Shown here piece after piece: positions 26,559 through 34,724 of a stretch of DNA of 64,000 bases (position 1 is the stretch's first letter; the number at the start of each line of letters is the position of its first letter). This stretch comes from CAVRXQ01 sp963831155. GTDB lineage: Bacteria; Actinomycetota; Acidimicrobiia; Acidimicrobiales; Bog-793. The translations under genes and the position numbers were made by a program. The notes below the pieces were generated by a model. The model made no database searches and was not told the origin of the DNA. It was given only the letters and a program-made list of their open reading frames with translations. The stretch lies in assembly GCA_963831155.1 (NCBI GenBank), contig CAWHOY010000005.1:620001-684000 (forward strand), given 5' to 3'.

Positions 26559-27692
26559 GTGACGAAACTCTCCGATCTCTTCACCGAACACGGCCAAAGC
26601 CCGTGGATCGACAATCTGAAGCGCAGCTATGTTCGACAGGGAGGGCTCGAAGATCTGATCGCCGCCGGGATCCGGGGAGTGACCTCGAACCCGACGATCA
26701 TGGCGAAGGCGATCGAGGCCGGAAATGACTACGACGAGCAGTTCGGCGAGCTCGTGCGGGCTGACGTTCCAATCGCGGACGCGTACTGGGAGCTCGTCCT
26801 CGCGGATGTGACCGGCGCGCTCGACATCTTGCGACCGCTCTACGACTCTTCAAATGGCGGCGACGGATTTGTCTCTGTCGAAGTTGCACCGAGCCTGGCG
26901 CATGACACGCAAGGGACAATCGTCGCTGAGCGCTCTCTGCACAACCGCATTGATCGCCGCAACGTCTTCGTGAAGATCCCGGCGACGAAAGAGGGCCTGC
27001 CGGCGATCGAGGCCGCCATCGGCTCCGGCCACAAGATCAACGTGACGTTGATCTTCTCCCTCGACCGCTACCAAGAGGTCATCGAGGCCTACCTGTCCGG
27101 GCTGGAAACACTCGCTGCGGCGGGCGGTGACCTCGGAGACGTCGCCTCCGTCGCCTCGTTCTTTGTGAGCCGGGTCGACACCGAGATCGACCGGCGCCTC
27201 GAAGCGATCGCCGAGGAGTCCCCGGACTCGCCGCGAGCGAAAACGGCACTCGACCTGCGCGGGACCGCGGCGCTCGCCCAGGCGCGCGTCGCCTACGCGA
27301 TCTTCAAAGAACGCTTCTCATCGTCTCGATGGACCGCGCTGAAGGAAAAAGGCGCGCGTGTCCAGCGGCCGCTGTGGGCATCGACGTCCACGAAGAACCC
27401 GGCGTACCCGGACCTCCTCTACGTCGACGGATTGATCGGACCGGACACCGTGAACACCATGCCCGATCAGACGGTCGAGGCCTTCTTGGATCACGGGACT
27501 CTCGCGCGCACCATCGACGCGGAAGCGGACGCGTCGCGCGCGACCCTTTCCGACCTGCAAGAGGTCGGCATCGATCTCGATGACGTCACGGCGCAGCTCG
27601 AATCCGAGGGTGTCGCCGCGTTCGCCAAGTCCTTCGATGAATTGCAGGAGCGGCTCACCCAAAAGGCGGTCACCCTGCGCTCGTCGAACTGA
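26559..27692 (+). CDS. tal: transaldolase
   Basis: Transaldolase moves a dihydroxyacetone unit between sugar phosphates in the non-oxidative pentose phosphate pathway. The 377 residues contain GIRGVTSNPTIMAKAI, the Schiff-base Lys in NVFVKIPATKEG (near residue 140), and SFFVSRVDTEID. The length is that of the long actinobacterial form. The start is GTG 26559 with GGAGG upstream. It is the first gene of a plus-strand run with zwf, pgl and a LOG-family gene. Confidence 0.95.
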   Translation: MTKLSDLFTEHGQSPWIDNLKRSYVRQGGLEDLIAAGIRGVTSNPTIMAKAIEAGNDYDEQFGELVRADVPIADAYWELVLADVTGALDILRPLYDSSNGGDGFVSVEVAPSLAHDTQGTIVAERSLHNRIDRRNVFVKIPATKEGLPAIEAAIGSGHKINVTLIFSLDRYQEVIEAYLSGLETLAAAGGDLGDVASVASFFVSRVDTEIDRRLEAIAEESPDSPRAKTALDLRGTAALAQARVAYAIFKERFSSSRWTALKEKGARVQRPLWASTSTKNPAYPDLLYVDGLIGPDTVNTMPDQTVEAFLDHGTLARTIDAEADASRATLSDLQEVGIDLDDVTAQLESEGVAAFAKSFDELQERLTQKAVTLRSSN

Positions 27693-27711
27693 ATCTGAAT
27701 CGGAGCACGCG

Positions 27712-29259
27712 ATGAGCGTCTGGGATCTCACCAGTGACGACGTCGTCGTCGAGCCCGAAGCCGACGACTTTGTCGACGACAACGCGCGCCATCCGGCGGC
27801 GCAGGCGTTCGTCATTTTCGGCGCGACGGGTGACCTGGCGCGTCGAAAGATCCTGCCCGCGCTCGCCAGGCTCGCCACGAGGCGCGCACTGCCCGACGAC
27901 TTCATCGTCGTGGGCGTTGCGCGCTCACCGCTGTCCGATGACGAGTTCCGCAAGATTTGTCTCGAAGCGGCACCGATCGAAGGCTCCGAAGAGTGGGAAA
28001 AGCGGGTCGCCCGGTTCTCTTATCTGGCGATCGATGGTCACGACGCCGCTCAGTATGGGCCGCTCGTCGAGCGGCTCGCTTTGTTGGACGAGACGATGGG
28101 AACGCTCGGCAACAGGGTCTTTTACCTCGCGATCCCTCCGGACCAGTTCGCCAATGTCATTCGCGGCCTCGGCGAGGCGGGCTTGAACGAGCCGGGAAAG
28201 GGCGGCGAGTTCTGCCGCTTGGTGATCGAGAAGCCCTTCGGCGTCGACACCGAAAGCGCCATCCAGTTGTCGAACGATGTGCACGCGCAATTCAAAGAAG
28301 AGCAGATCTACCGGATCGATCACTACATGGGGAAAGAGACGGTCCAGAACATCCTGGCGTTCCGCTTCGCGAACGCGATCTTCGAGCCGATCTGGAACCG
28401 GCGCTACGTCGATCACGTCGAGGTCCTCGTTGCCGAAAGCATCGGTATCGAAGGGCGTGGCGAGTTCTACGAGCACGCCGGCGCGCTGCGGGACATCGTT
28501 CAGAACCACGTCATGCAGGTGCTCGCGCTGACCCTCATGGAACCCCCGAACGCCGTCGAGGGCAACATGATCCGCGACGAGAAGGTGAAGCTGCTCCGTT
28601 CGGTCGATGTCGTCGACGAGAAGGAGGCCTTGAACCAGGTCGTACGCGGCCAATACGGCGCCGGCTTCATCGACTCAGAGCGCGTCGTCGCCTACCGCGA
28701 GGAGCCAGGCGTCGATCCGAAGTCGGAGACCGAGACGTACGTCGCGATGCGCCTCGACGTCGACAACTGGCGCTGGGCAGGCGTGCCCGTCTTCGTCCGA
28801 ACAGGCAAGCGCCTCCGCGAGCGCAAGACCGAAGTCGTGCTGGTGTTCCAGCGCCCGCCACACCTGCCGTTCCTCGGCAAGCTCGCCCGTGACCTCCGCG
28901 CGGACTCGCTCACGCTCCGGATCCAGCCAGACGACGGCATCACGCTGTGTTTTGGCGCCAAAGTCCCTGGACCGACGTTCCGGGTGCGCAACGTCTCGAT
29001 GAACTTCTTGTACTCGCAGGCGTTTCCCGGTGAGACGGTCGACGCGTACGACCGCCTGCTCCTCGATGCGATGGTCGGCGACCCGACGCTGTTCATCAGG
29101 GACGATGAGGTCCACCGCTCCTGGGAGATCGTCGCGCCGTTCCAAAAAGTCTTCGCCGAGGACGCCGCGCCGCTCGCGCCCTACCGTGCTGGGTCGTGGG
29201 GTCCAGAAGAGGCGGACGAGCTCATCCAAGGGTCGGGAAAAAGGTGGCGAACGACCTGA
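27712..29259 (+). CDS. zwf: glucose-6-phosphate 1-dehydrogenase
   Basis: Zwf oxidises glucose-6-phosphate to 6-phosphogluconolactone and makes NADPH. The 515 residues contain the Rossmann motif FGATGDLARRK near residue 36 and the substrate-binding and catalytic RIDHYMGKE. The ATG at 27712 lies 19 bases after tal; a longer frame reaches back into tal but is not needed. No opcA gene, the usual actinobacterial companion, is found next to it. Confidence 0.96.
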   Translation: MSVWDLTSDDVVVEPEADDFVDDNARHPAAQAFVIFGATGDLARRKILPALARLATRRALPDDFIVVGVARSPLSDDEFRKICLEAAPIEGSEEWEKRVARFSYLAIDGHDAAQYGPLVERLALLDETMGTLGNRVFYLAIPPDQFANVIRGLGEAGLNEPGKGGEFCRLVIEKPFGVDTESAIQLSNDVHAQFKEEQIYRIDHYMGKETVQNILAFRFANAIFEPIWNRRYVDHVEVLVAESIGIEGRGEFYEHAGALRDIVQNHVMQVLALTLMEPPNAVEGNMIRDEKVKLLRSVDVVDEKEALNQVVRGQYGAGFIDSERVVAYREEPGVDPKSETETYVAMRLDVDNWRWAGVPVFVRTGKRLRERKTEVVLVFQRPPHLPFLGKLARDLRADSLTLRIQPDDGITLCFGAKVPGPTFRVRNVSMNFLYSQAFPGETVDAYDRLLLDAMVGDPTLFIRDDEVHRSWEIVAPFQKVFAEDAAPLAPYRAGSWGPEEADELIQGSGKRWRTT

Positions 29260-29278
29260 GACGAACGCGGCGCCGGAG

Positions 29279-29962
29279 ATGATCTTCGGCGAAGTGCGGG
29301 TTGTCGATGACGTACCCGAAGCGTTCTCGCGGCTCGTTTCCTCGACGCTCGAGGCGCACGACAGGCAGGCGACGTTCCGGCTCGGCTGCTCGGCCGGCTC
29401 ATCCGGTGCGCTCTGCTTCGCGCGGCTCGCGCAAAAGGATCTCGAGTGGGAGCGCATCGCGGCGTACTTCGTCGACGAGCGGTGCGTCGACCCGGACTCA
29501 CCGGATTCGAACCAGAAGGTGATTGGCGACGCCTTAGGGCGACGAAAGTCCCAACTGGCTGGTTTCTATGCGATGTCGTGCCTCGAAGGCCCGGCCGCCT
29601 ACGAGGCGCTCGTACGGGAAGCTGGAGGATTCGACCTCGTGCAGCTCGGTGTGGGGCCCGACGGCCACACCGCTTCGCTCTTCCCCGGCGCGACGGGTCC
29701 CGCGATCGGATCGGAGACACTCGTGATCATGAATGCCGACCCGAACGGGCACAACCCGTACCCCCGGATGACCCTTACGTATTCGGCGATCGCGATGGCG
29801 TCGGTCGTCGTGATCACGGCGATCGGCGCCGACAAAGCGCCCGTCCTTTTGGAGGTCGACCGTGGGGCAGACCTCCCGCTCGCAGGAGTGCGCGCCCCGA
29901 AGGTGATCTGGCTCGCGGACCACGGCGCGGCGCGTGATTTGAACCGCGCGGCATCGGCGTGA
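29279..29962 (+). CDS. pgl: 6-phosphogluconolactonase
   Basis: This 227-residue protein of the glucosamine-6-phosphate isomerase/6-phosphogluconolactonase fold hydrolyses the product of Zwf. Family motifs seen are YFVDERCVDPDSPDSN and LGVGPDGHTASLFPG. The ATG at 29279 is my choice; the ribosome-binding sequence CGGAG abuts it, so another start is possible. Its stop overlaps the GTG of the next gene (GTGA). Confidence 0.9.
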   Translation: MIFGEVRVVDDVPEAFSRLVSSTLEAHDRQATFRLGCSAGSSGALCFARLAQKDLEWERIAAYFVDERCVDPDSPDSNQKVIGDALGRRKSQLAGFYAMSCLEGPAAYEALVREAGGFDLVQLGVGPDGHTASLFPGATGPAIGSETLVIMNADPNGHNPYPRMTLTYSAIAMASVVVITAIGADKAPVLLEVDRGADLPLAGVRAPKVIWLADHGAARDLNRAASA

Positions 29963-31026
29963 AGCTCGAGGATCTCGACCGACCCGCGACCGGACCTCTC
30001 GGCGAGCTCGTCGAGAGCTTCCTCGACGACGCGAAGGTCACCCACGACCGCGATCTGATCCGCGGGATCGTCTATTCGGCGCTCGACCTCGCACTCGGGC
30101 GCGCCGGCCGGCTCGACTTGAAAATCGCCCGTGCCGCGCTCGCCGAGATGACCGAGGCCTTCGATATGTTCGCCCCGTACCGCGAGGTGCGGAAGGTGAC
30201 GATCTTCGGCTCTGCGCGCACGGCACCCTCCGACGCGCACTACGTGCTTGCTCGCGACCTCGCGCATCGCCTCGCCCAGGCAGGATGGATGGTCGTGACG
30301 GGCGCAGGACCCGGGATCATGGCGGCGGGTAACGAGGGTGCGGGATCGGAGATGGCGATCGGCGTGAATATCCGCCTGCCGAACGAAGCAGAACCGAATC
30401 AGTGGATCGCCGAGAGCCGCAACCTCGTTGAGATGAAGTACTTCTTCACCCGCAAGTTGATGCTGATCAAGGAGTCTTCGGGATTCCTCATCCTCCCGGG
30501 CGGCTTCGGCACGTTGGACGAGTGCTTCGAGCTGTTGACGCTGCTGCAAACCGGCAAGGCCGAGCCGGCGCCGATCGTCCTTGTCGAAACGAAAGGCGAG
30601 CGTTACTGGCAGGGTTGGGAGGAATTCGTCAACGCGCAGGTGTACGCCCGTGGGTTCGCCGACCCGATCGAAGCCGCGCTCTACCGGGTCACCGATGACC
30701 CCGACACCGCGGCGCGCGAGCTGCTCGACTTCCACCGCAACTACCACTCGCGTCGCTTTGTCGGAAAGGCGATGGTGATCCGGCTCCGTCAAGCGCCGAA
30801 CGACGAGCAGCTGGCGGAGTTGTCGAAGACGTTTGCCGACATCTGCTCGGAAAAGGGCATCTGGCGCACCGAAGCCCTCGCCGCCGAGCGGTCGTCGCAC
30901 GATCACCTGGAGCTGGAACGCATTGCGCTCGAATTCAACCTCGCCCACCACGGGCGCCTGCGACAGCTGATCGACCGGCTGAACGACCTCGCGCCGCCGA
31001 GCGCGCAAGGACCTGTCGGGGTCTAG
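29959..31026 (+). CDS. LOG-family protein (TIGR00730-like)
   Basis: This 355-residue protein contains the lysine-decarboxylase-like/LOG Rossmann domain, with VTGAGPGIMAAGNEGA and the diagnostic PGGFGTLDE motif. LOG proteins are phosphoribohydrolases that cleave nucleoside 5'-monophosphates (cytokinin-type or purine). Extensions on both sides (N-terminal about 75 residues, C-terminal about 100) make it larger than the stand-alone enzyme. Translation is probably coupled to pgl through GTGA. A role in nucleotide salvage is inferred only from family. Confidence 0.86.
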   Translation: MKLEDLDRPATGPLGELVESFLDDAKVTHDRDLIRGIVYSALDLALGRAGRLDLKIARAALAEMTEAFDMFAPYREVRKVTIFGSARTAPSDAHYVLARDLAHRLAQAGWMVVTGAGPGIMAAGNEGAGSEMAIGVNIRLPNEAEPNQWIAESRNLVEMKYFFTRKLMLIKESSGFLILPGGFGTLDECFELLTLLQTGKAEPAPIVLVETKGERYWQGWEEFVNAQVYARGFADPIEAALYRVTDDPDTAARELLDFHRNYHSRRFVGKAMVIRLRQAPNDEQLAELSKTFADICSEKGIWRTEALAAERSSHDHLELERIALEFNLAHHGRLRQLIDRLNDLAPPSAQGPVGV

Positions 31027-31039
31027 GACCCCCGACAGG
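31012..31039. terminator. perfect 10-bp stem-loop between convergent genes
   Basis: CCTGTCGGGG (31012-31021) pairs perfectly with CCCCGACAGG (31030-31039) around an 8-base loop that contains the stop codon of the LOG gene. It sits between two converging genes and could stop transcription from both sides. There is no clear T-run. Confidence 0.6.
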
Positions 31040-31040
31040 C

Positions 31041-31388
31041 TCAGCGGCCGAAGTCGTCCTCCAGTCGCTCGATGTCGTCCTCGCCGAACGAGCGGCCGTG
31101 CTGGACTTCGATGAAGACCAGGTCGGTGGTCCCTGTGTTCCCCATGCGGTGAGCGGCACCCATCGGGACGTCGATCGTGCTGCCGGCTTCGACGTCGATC
31201 TCTTTGCCGTCCAAGGTGGCGAGACCTATTCCCCTGACGACGAACCAATGCTCGGCACGGTGCTGATGGCGCTGGTAGCTGAGGCGCTTGCCCGGGAACA
31301 CGGTGATCGTCTTCACCTTGTGGTCGGCGGCGTCTTCCACAACCGTGTAGTGACCCCACGGTCGTTCGTCGTGTTCGCGCGGATCCAT
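31041..31388 (-). CDS. cupin, mannose-6-phosphate isomerase type II-like
   Basis: This 115-residue single-domain cupin contains RPWGHYTVVED, KTITVFPGKRLSYQRHQHRAEHWFVV and a second motif with PMGAAHRMGN. The HxH...E...H set can bind a metal. It resembles the C-terminal cupin of bifunctional mannose-1-phosphate guanylyltransferase/mannose-6-phosphate isomerase, without the nucleotidyltransferase part. Isomerase activity is possible but unproven. It is downstream of a 73-residue gene on the same strand, with an 8-base gap. Confidence 0.85.
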   Translation of the reverse strand: MDPREHDERPWGHYTVVEDAADHKVKTITVFPGKRLSYQRHQHRAEHWFVVRGIGLATLDGKEIDVEAGSTIDVPMGAAHRMGNTGTTDLVFIEVQHGRSFGEDDIERLEDDFGR

Positions 31389-31395
31389 CTCTCCA

Positions 31396-31617
31396 TCATG
31401 GCTGGTCGTCGCCACTCTCCCGTCGTCCGCCGTCCTCAAGGATCCGCCGAGCCCGATCGATCGCGTTACGGGCACGCACCACGCGACGTTCGAGCTCGGG
31501 TCGAGCCGTCTGCCCCTCCGCGACGGCCTCGCGCAGCGCGTCGAACGCGATCTCGTCGAGTCGTTCGACGATGGTTCGCAGCTCGCTCGTGACCTCCGCG
31601 ATCCGCTCGTCGGACAC
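31396..31617 (-). CDS. small helical protein, unknown function
   Basis: This 73-residue protein is almost entirely helical and charged (EVTSELRTIVERLDEIAFDAL, then ARNAIDRARRIL), suggesting a two-helix hairpin or short coiled coil. No motif is recognised. It is cotranscribed with the cupin gene. The ATG at 31617 is preceded by AAGGAGGT-type sequence (rev. of acctcctt at 31621-31628). Confidence 0.72.
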   Translation of the reverse strand: MSDERIAEVTSELRTIVERLDEIAFDALREAVAEGQTARPELERRVVRARNAIDRARRILEDGGRRESGDDQP

Positions 31618-31667
31618 GGCACCTCCTTGCCGCTGGTCACCGTAGCAACGGGGTCTTGGCGCCCATC

Positions 31668-31695
31668 TTTTGTGACGACGGCTGTTCCGTAGACT
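31668..31695 (+). promoter_or_regulatory. possible promoter giving leaderless thiO mRNA
   Basis: TTTTGT (31668-31673) and TAGACT (31690-31695) are 16 bases apart. The expected transcription start, about seven bases after TAGACT, coincides with the GTG of thiO at 31703, and no ribosome-binding site is seen. No TPP riboswitch is visible. Confidence 0.35.
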
Positions 31696-31702
31696 CGCCC
31701 AG

Positions 31703-32842
31703 GTGAAGGGCTACGACGCGATCGTCGTCGGCTCCGGAGTGATCGGTCTTTCCTGCGCCTGGCGGCTGTCGGAACAGGGCCGCCGCGTCGTGGTGTTCGA
31801 CCCCACGCCCGGCAACGGTGCCTCAGCGGTCGGTGCGGGGATGCTCGCGCCGGTCACCGAGGCGACCTGGCACGACACGACGCTCGTCGAGCTGAACATC
31901 CGCGCCGCCAAGGAGTGGCCGGCCTTCGCGCGGGAGCTTGAAACAAAAACCGGGCGCTCGACGGGCTTTCGCGCCTGTGGCACGGTGCACGCCGCCTTTG
32001 ATGCGTCGGACAAGGCCGCTCTCGAAGAGATCGTCGAGTTCGAGGCGTCGCTCGGTCTCGACGCCACCTGGTGCGCGCCGACGCGGCTGCGTGCGCTCGA
32101 GCCGCTGCTCACGCCCGGCGTGCGCGGTGGGATCTGGGCTCCGGGCGAGCATCAAGTCGACAATCGGCTCCTTTTCACCGCGCTCGAGCAGGCGGCGCTG
32201 GCTTGCGGGGTGCGATGCATCGAAGGAAGCATCGACGCGATCGTCGTCGAAGCGGAAGGCGTCCGTGGAGTGCGCCAGGGCGAGGAAGTCGTCTCCGCAC
32301 CGCTTGTCGTGCTCGCTGCGGGTCATGCGGTCGGACGCATCGGTGGCCTACCGCCGGGCGTCGTGCCGGAGATCCGACCGGTGAAGGGCCAGATCCTGCG
32401 TCTTGTCACTCGTGATCGCGTCCGGTTCACGAACGCGAACGTTCGCGGCCTTGTCAACGGCACGCCGGTATACGTCGCCTCGCGCGACGACGGTGGCGTT
32501 GTCGTCGGCGCGACACAGGAAGAAAAAGGGGAAGACGTCTCGGTTGACGCCGGCGCGCTGCACCGCCTTCTGCGAGACGCGCAGCGCGTACTCCCCGGTG
32601 TCGACGAACTGGAGTTCGCGGAGTTCGCGGCAGGACTTCGTCCCGCCGCGCGAGATCATTTGCCGGTCATCGGTGCGACGACAATCGACGGACTCGTTCT
32701 CGCGCTCGGGCACTTCCGCAATGGGATCCTGCTCGCCGATGTGACCGCACGGGCGATCACAGAGCTTTCCGACAGCGGATCGCTGCCGCAGTGGTGCGCG
32801 CCATTCGTGCCTGAGCGTTTTCGCGAACCGGTTGCAGTCTGA
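31703..32842 (+). CDS. thiO: glycine oxidase ThiO
   Basis: ThiO is an FAD enzyme that turns glycine into iminoglycine (dehydroglycine) for the thiazole half of thiamine. The 379 residues begin with the dinucleotide-binding motif AIVVGSGVIGLSCAWRLSE and have GASAVGAGMLAPVTEA and the late DAO-family segment LRPAARDHLPVIGATT with GHFRNGILL. The length is normal. The start is GTG 31703. Its stop shares a base with the thiS start (TGATG). Confidence 0.93.
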   Translation: MKGYDAIVVGSGVIGLSCAWRLSEQGRRVVVFDPTPGNGASAVGAGMLAPVTEATWHDTTLVELNIRAAKEWPAFARELETKTGRSTGFRACGTVHAAFDASDKAALEEIVEFEASLGLDATWCAPTRLRALEPLLTPGVRGGIWAPGEHQVDNRLLFTALEQAALACGVRCIEGSIDAIVVEAEGVRGVRQGEEVVSAPLVVLAAGHAVGRIGGLPPGVVPEIRPVKGQILRLVTRDRVRFTNANVRGLVNGTPVYVASRDDGGVVVGATQEEKGEDVSVDAGALHRLLRDAQRVLPGVDELEFAEFAAGLRPAARDHLPVIGATTIDGLVLALGHFRNGILLADVTARAITELSDSGSLPQWCAPFVPERFREPVAV

Positions 32843-33060
32843 TGTCGACGGACGCGGCGCTCACGGTGCGGGTGAACGACGTCGAGCGCTCCTTCCCGAC
32901 GGCGACGACACTCGCCGTTCTCGTCGATAAATGGACGGTAAAACCGTCTGGGTGCGCCGCGGCGGTGAACGGCGAGGTGGTGCCGCGCGCGATGTGGGCC
33001 GAACGAGAGCTAGCGGACGGTGATCGCGTCGAGATCGTCTCCGCGCAACCGGGTGGATGA
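32842..33060 (+). CDS. thiS: sulphur carrier protein ThiS
   Basis: This 72-residue ubiquitin-fold protein ends in Gly-Gly (QPGG), the site that is adenylated and turned into a thiocarboxylate to donate sulphur for the thiazole ring. Other family features are VRVNDVERSF near the start and CAAAVNGEVVPR. The thiF-type activating enzyme is not in this window. It lies between thiO and thiG, with one-base spacing on either side. Confidence 0.93.
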   Translation: MSTDAALTVRVNDVERSFPTATTLAVLVDKWTVKPSGCAAAVNGEVVPRAMWAERELADGDRVEIVSAQPGG

Positions 33061-33061
33061 G

Positions 33062-33892
33062 ATGAGACGACCGATCCAGCGGATCATCGGAGGTCAACGA
33101 CCAGATGAGGACAAGTTCGTTGTCGCCGGAGAGGTGCTCGGATCGCGGCTGATCTTTGGAACGGGAGGTGCTCCGAACCTCGACGTGCTCGAGCGCGCGA
33201 TCATCGCCTCTGGGACCGCGCTCGTCACCGTGGCGATGCGCCGGGTCGACCCGAACCAGCAGGGCTCGGTGCTCGACGTCGTCCGCTCGACCGGGGTGCG
33301 GGTGCTTCCGAATACAGCGGGCTGCTATACGGCGCACGACGCCGTCATCACGGCGCGTCTCGCGAGAGAAGCGCTCGAAACGACCTGGATCAAGCTCGAG
33401 GTGATCGGCGACGAAACCTCCCTCCTCCCCGACGGCGTCGAGTTGCTCGCCGCCGCCGAGGAACTCGTCGCCGAGGGCTTCCTGGTTCTGCCCTACTGCG
33501 CGGACGACCCGATCCTCGCCCGCCGACTGGAAGATGTCGGCTGTCAGGCGGTGATGCCGCTCGGCTCGCCGATCGGCTCTGGCCTCGGGATCCGCAATCC
33601 GCACGCGATCGCAATGATCGCCGAAGCCGCCTCGGTGCCGGTCGTCCTCGACGCTGGCATCGGCACCGCGTCAGATGCAGCCTTGGCGATGGAGCTCGGC
33701 TGTGACGCCGTCCTTGTCGCGTCGGCGATCACGCGCGCCCACGATCCCGAAGCGATGGCGCGGTCGATCTCGCTCGCAGTGGAAGCTGGCTATGTCGCGC
33801 GTCGCGCGGGGCGCATCCCCCGCCGCTACTTCGCGACGGCGTCGTCGCCCACCGAAGGTGTTGTCCGTTTTGATCAGGACGACGCCGAATGA
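33062..33892 (+). CDS. thiG: thiazole synthase ThiG
   Basis: ThiG joins deoxyxylulose phosphate, dehydroglycine and ThiS sulphur into thiazole phosphate. The 276-residue TIM barrel has GSRLIFGTGGAPNL, the Schiff-base Lys region (WIKLEVIGDETSLLPD) and phosphate-binding VPVVLDAGIGTASDAALAMELGC. The ATG at 33062 follows the thiS stop by one base; a longer frame from 33020 overlaps thiS and is unlikely. Its stop overlaps the thiD start (ATGA). Confidence 0.95.
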   Translation: MRRPIQRIIGGQRPDEDKFVVAGEVLGSRLIFGTGGAPNLDVLERAIIASGTALVTVAMRRVDPNQQGSVLDVVRSTGVRVLPNTAGCYTAHDAVITARLAREALETTWIKLEVIGDETSLLPDGVELLAAAEELVAEGFLVLPYCADDPILARRLEDVGCQAVMPLGSPIGSGLGIRNPHAIAMIAEAASVPVVLDAGIGTASDAALAMELGCDAVLVASAITRAHDPEAMARSISLAVEAGYVARRAGRIPRRYFATASSPTEGVVRFDQDDAE

Positions 33893-34704
33893 ACCAGGCC
33901 TCGGCGGTTCCTCCGGTGGCGCTCACGATCGCCGGCACGGATTCTGGAGGAGGGGCCGGCATCGCCGCCGACTTGCGGACCTTTGCTGCGTATGGCGTTT
34001 TCGGCGCGCTCGTCGTTTCGGCGGTCACGGCGCAGAACACGCTGTCGGTGCGAGGGATCGAAGAGATGCGCCCGGACTTCGTCGACGCGCAGCTCGCCGC
34101 GGTGTTGGACGACCTGCCCGTCGCGGCGGTGAAGACTGGCATGCTCGCAAGCGCTGACGTCGTGCGCCTCCTCGCTCACCGAGCAGCGAGCGGCGAATTG
34201 CCGAATCTCGTCGTCGACCCGGTGATGGTCGCGGCTTCTGGGGCTGCCCTTGTCGAGGGAAACGCGCGCCACGCCTACTTGGAGCTCATCTCGCACGCGG
34301 TCGTCGTGACTCCGAACCTCGATGAGGCCGAGGTCCTCGTCGGACACGACGTGCGCGACGAAGACGAGATGGCGCGAGCGGCGAAGGAACTGCACGCCCT
34401 CGGGGCGCGCGCCGTCATCATCAAGGGCGGTCACCGCAAAGAACGCGATGCCGCCGACGCGGTCATCATCGGAGATGGCGACGTGATCTGGTTGCGAGCG
34501 CCGTGGGTCGAGACGCCGAACGTGCACGGCACCGGGTGCACGCTGTCGGCGGCGATCGCCGCGAACCTGGCTCTCGGAAGTGACGCCTTCTCTGCGATCG
34601 AGGACGCGAAGTCCTTCGTCCGCGAAGCGCTCATTTCGTCGAGCGGAGGTGCGCTTGGCGCGGGGCCCGGACCGCTCTACGGACTCGCTCGTACCCGCAA
34701 CTGA
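33889..34704 (+). CDS. thiD: hydroxymethylpyrimidine (phosphate) kinase ThiD
   Basis: ThiD phosphorylates HMP and HMP-phosphate for the pyrimidine half of thiamine. The 271-residue ribokinase-fold protein contains ALTIAGTDSGGGAGIAAD, VVDPVMVAASG and the anion-hole motif NVHGTGCTLSAAIA. It completes the thiO-thiS-thiG-thiD operon. thiC, thiE and thiF are not nearby. It converges on serS with only 20 bases between, and no terminator is visible there. Confidence 0.95.
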   Translation: MNQASAVPPVALTIAGTDSGGGAGIAADLRTFAAYGVFGALVVSAVTAQNTLSVRGIEEMRPDFVDAQLAAVLDDLPVAAVKTGMLASADVVRLLAHRAASGELPNLVVDPVMVAASGAALVEGNARHAYLELISHAVVVTPNLDEAEVLVGHDVRDEDEMARAAKELHALGARAVIIKGGHRKERDAADAVIIGDGDVIWLRAPWVETPNVHGTGCTLSAAIAANLALGSDAFSAIEDAKSFVREALISSSGGALGAGPGPLYGLARTRN

Positions 34705-34724
34705 CTGCACGCGCTAAGGCGACG

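Noticed and set aside
31618..31702. TPP riboswitch upstream of thiO
   Set aside because: Only 85 bases lie between the two genes, and no CTGAGA or ACCTGATCTGG-type core is present.
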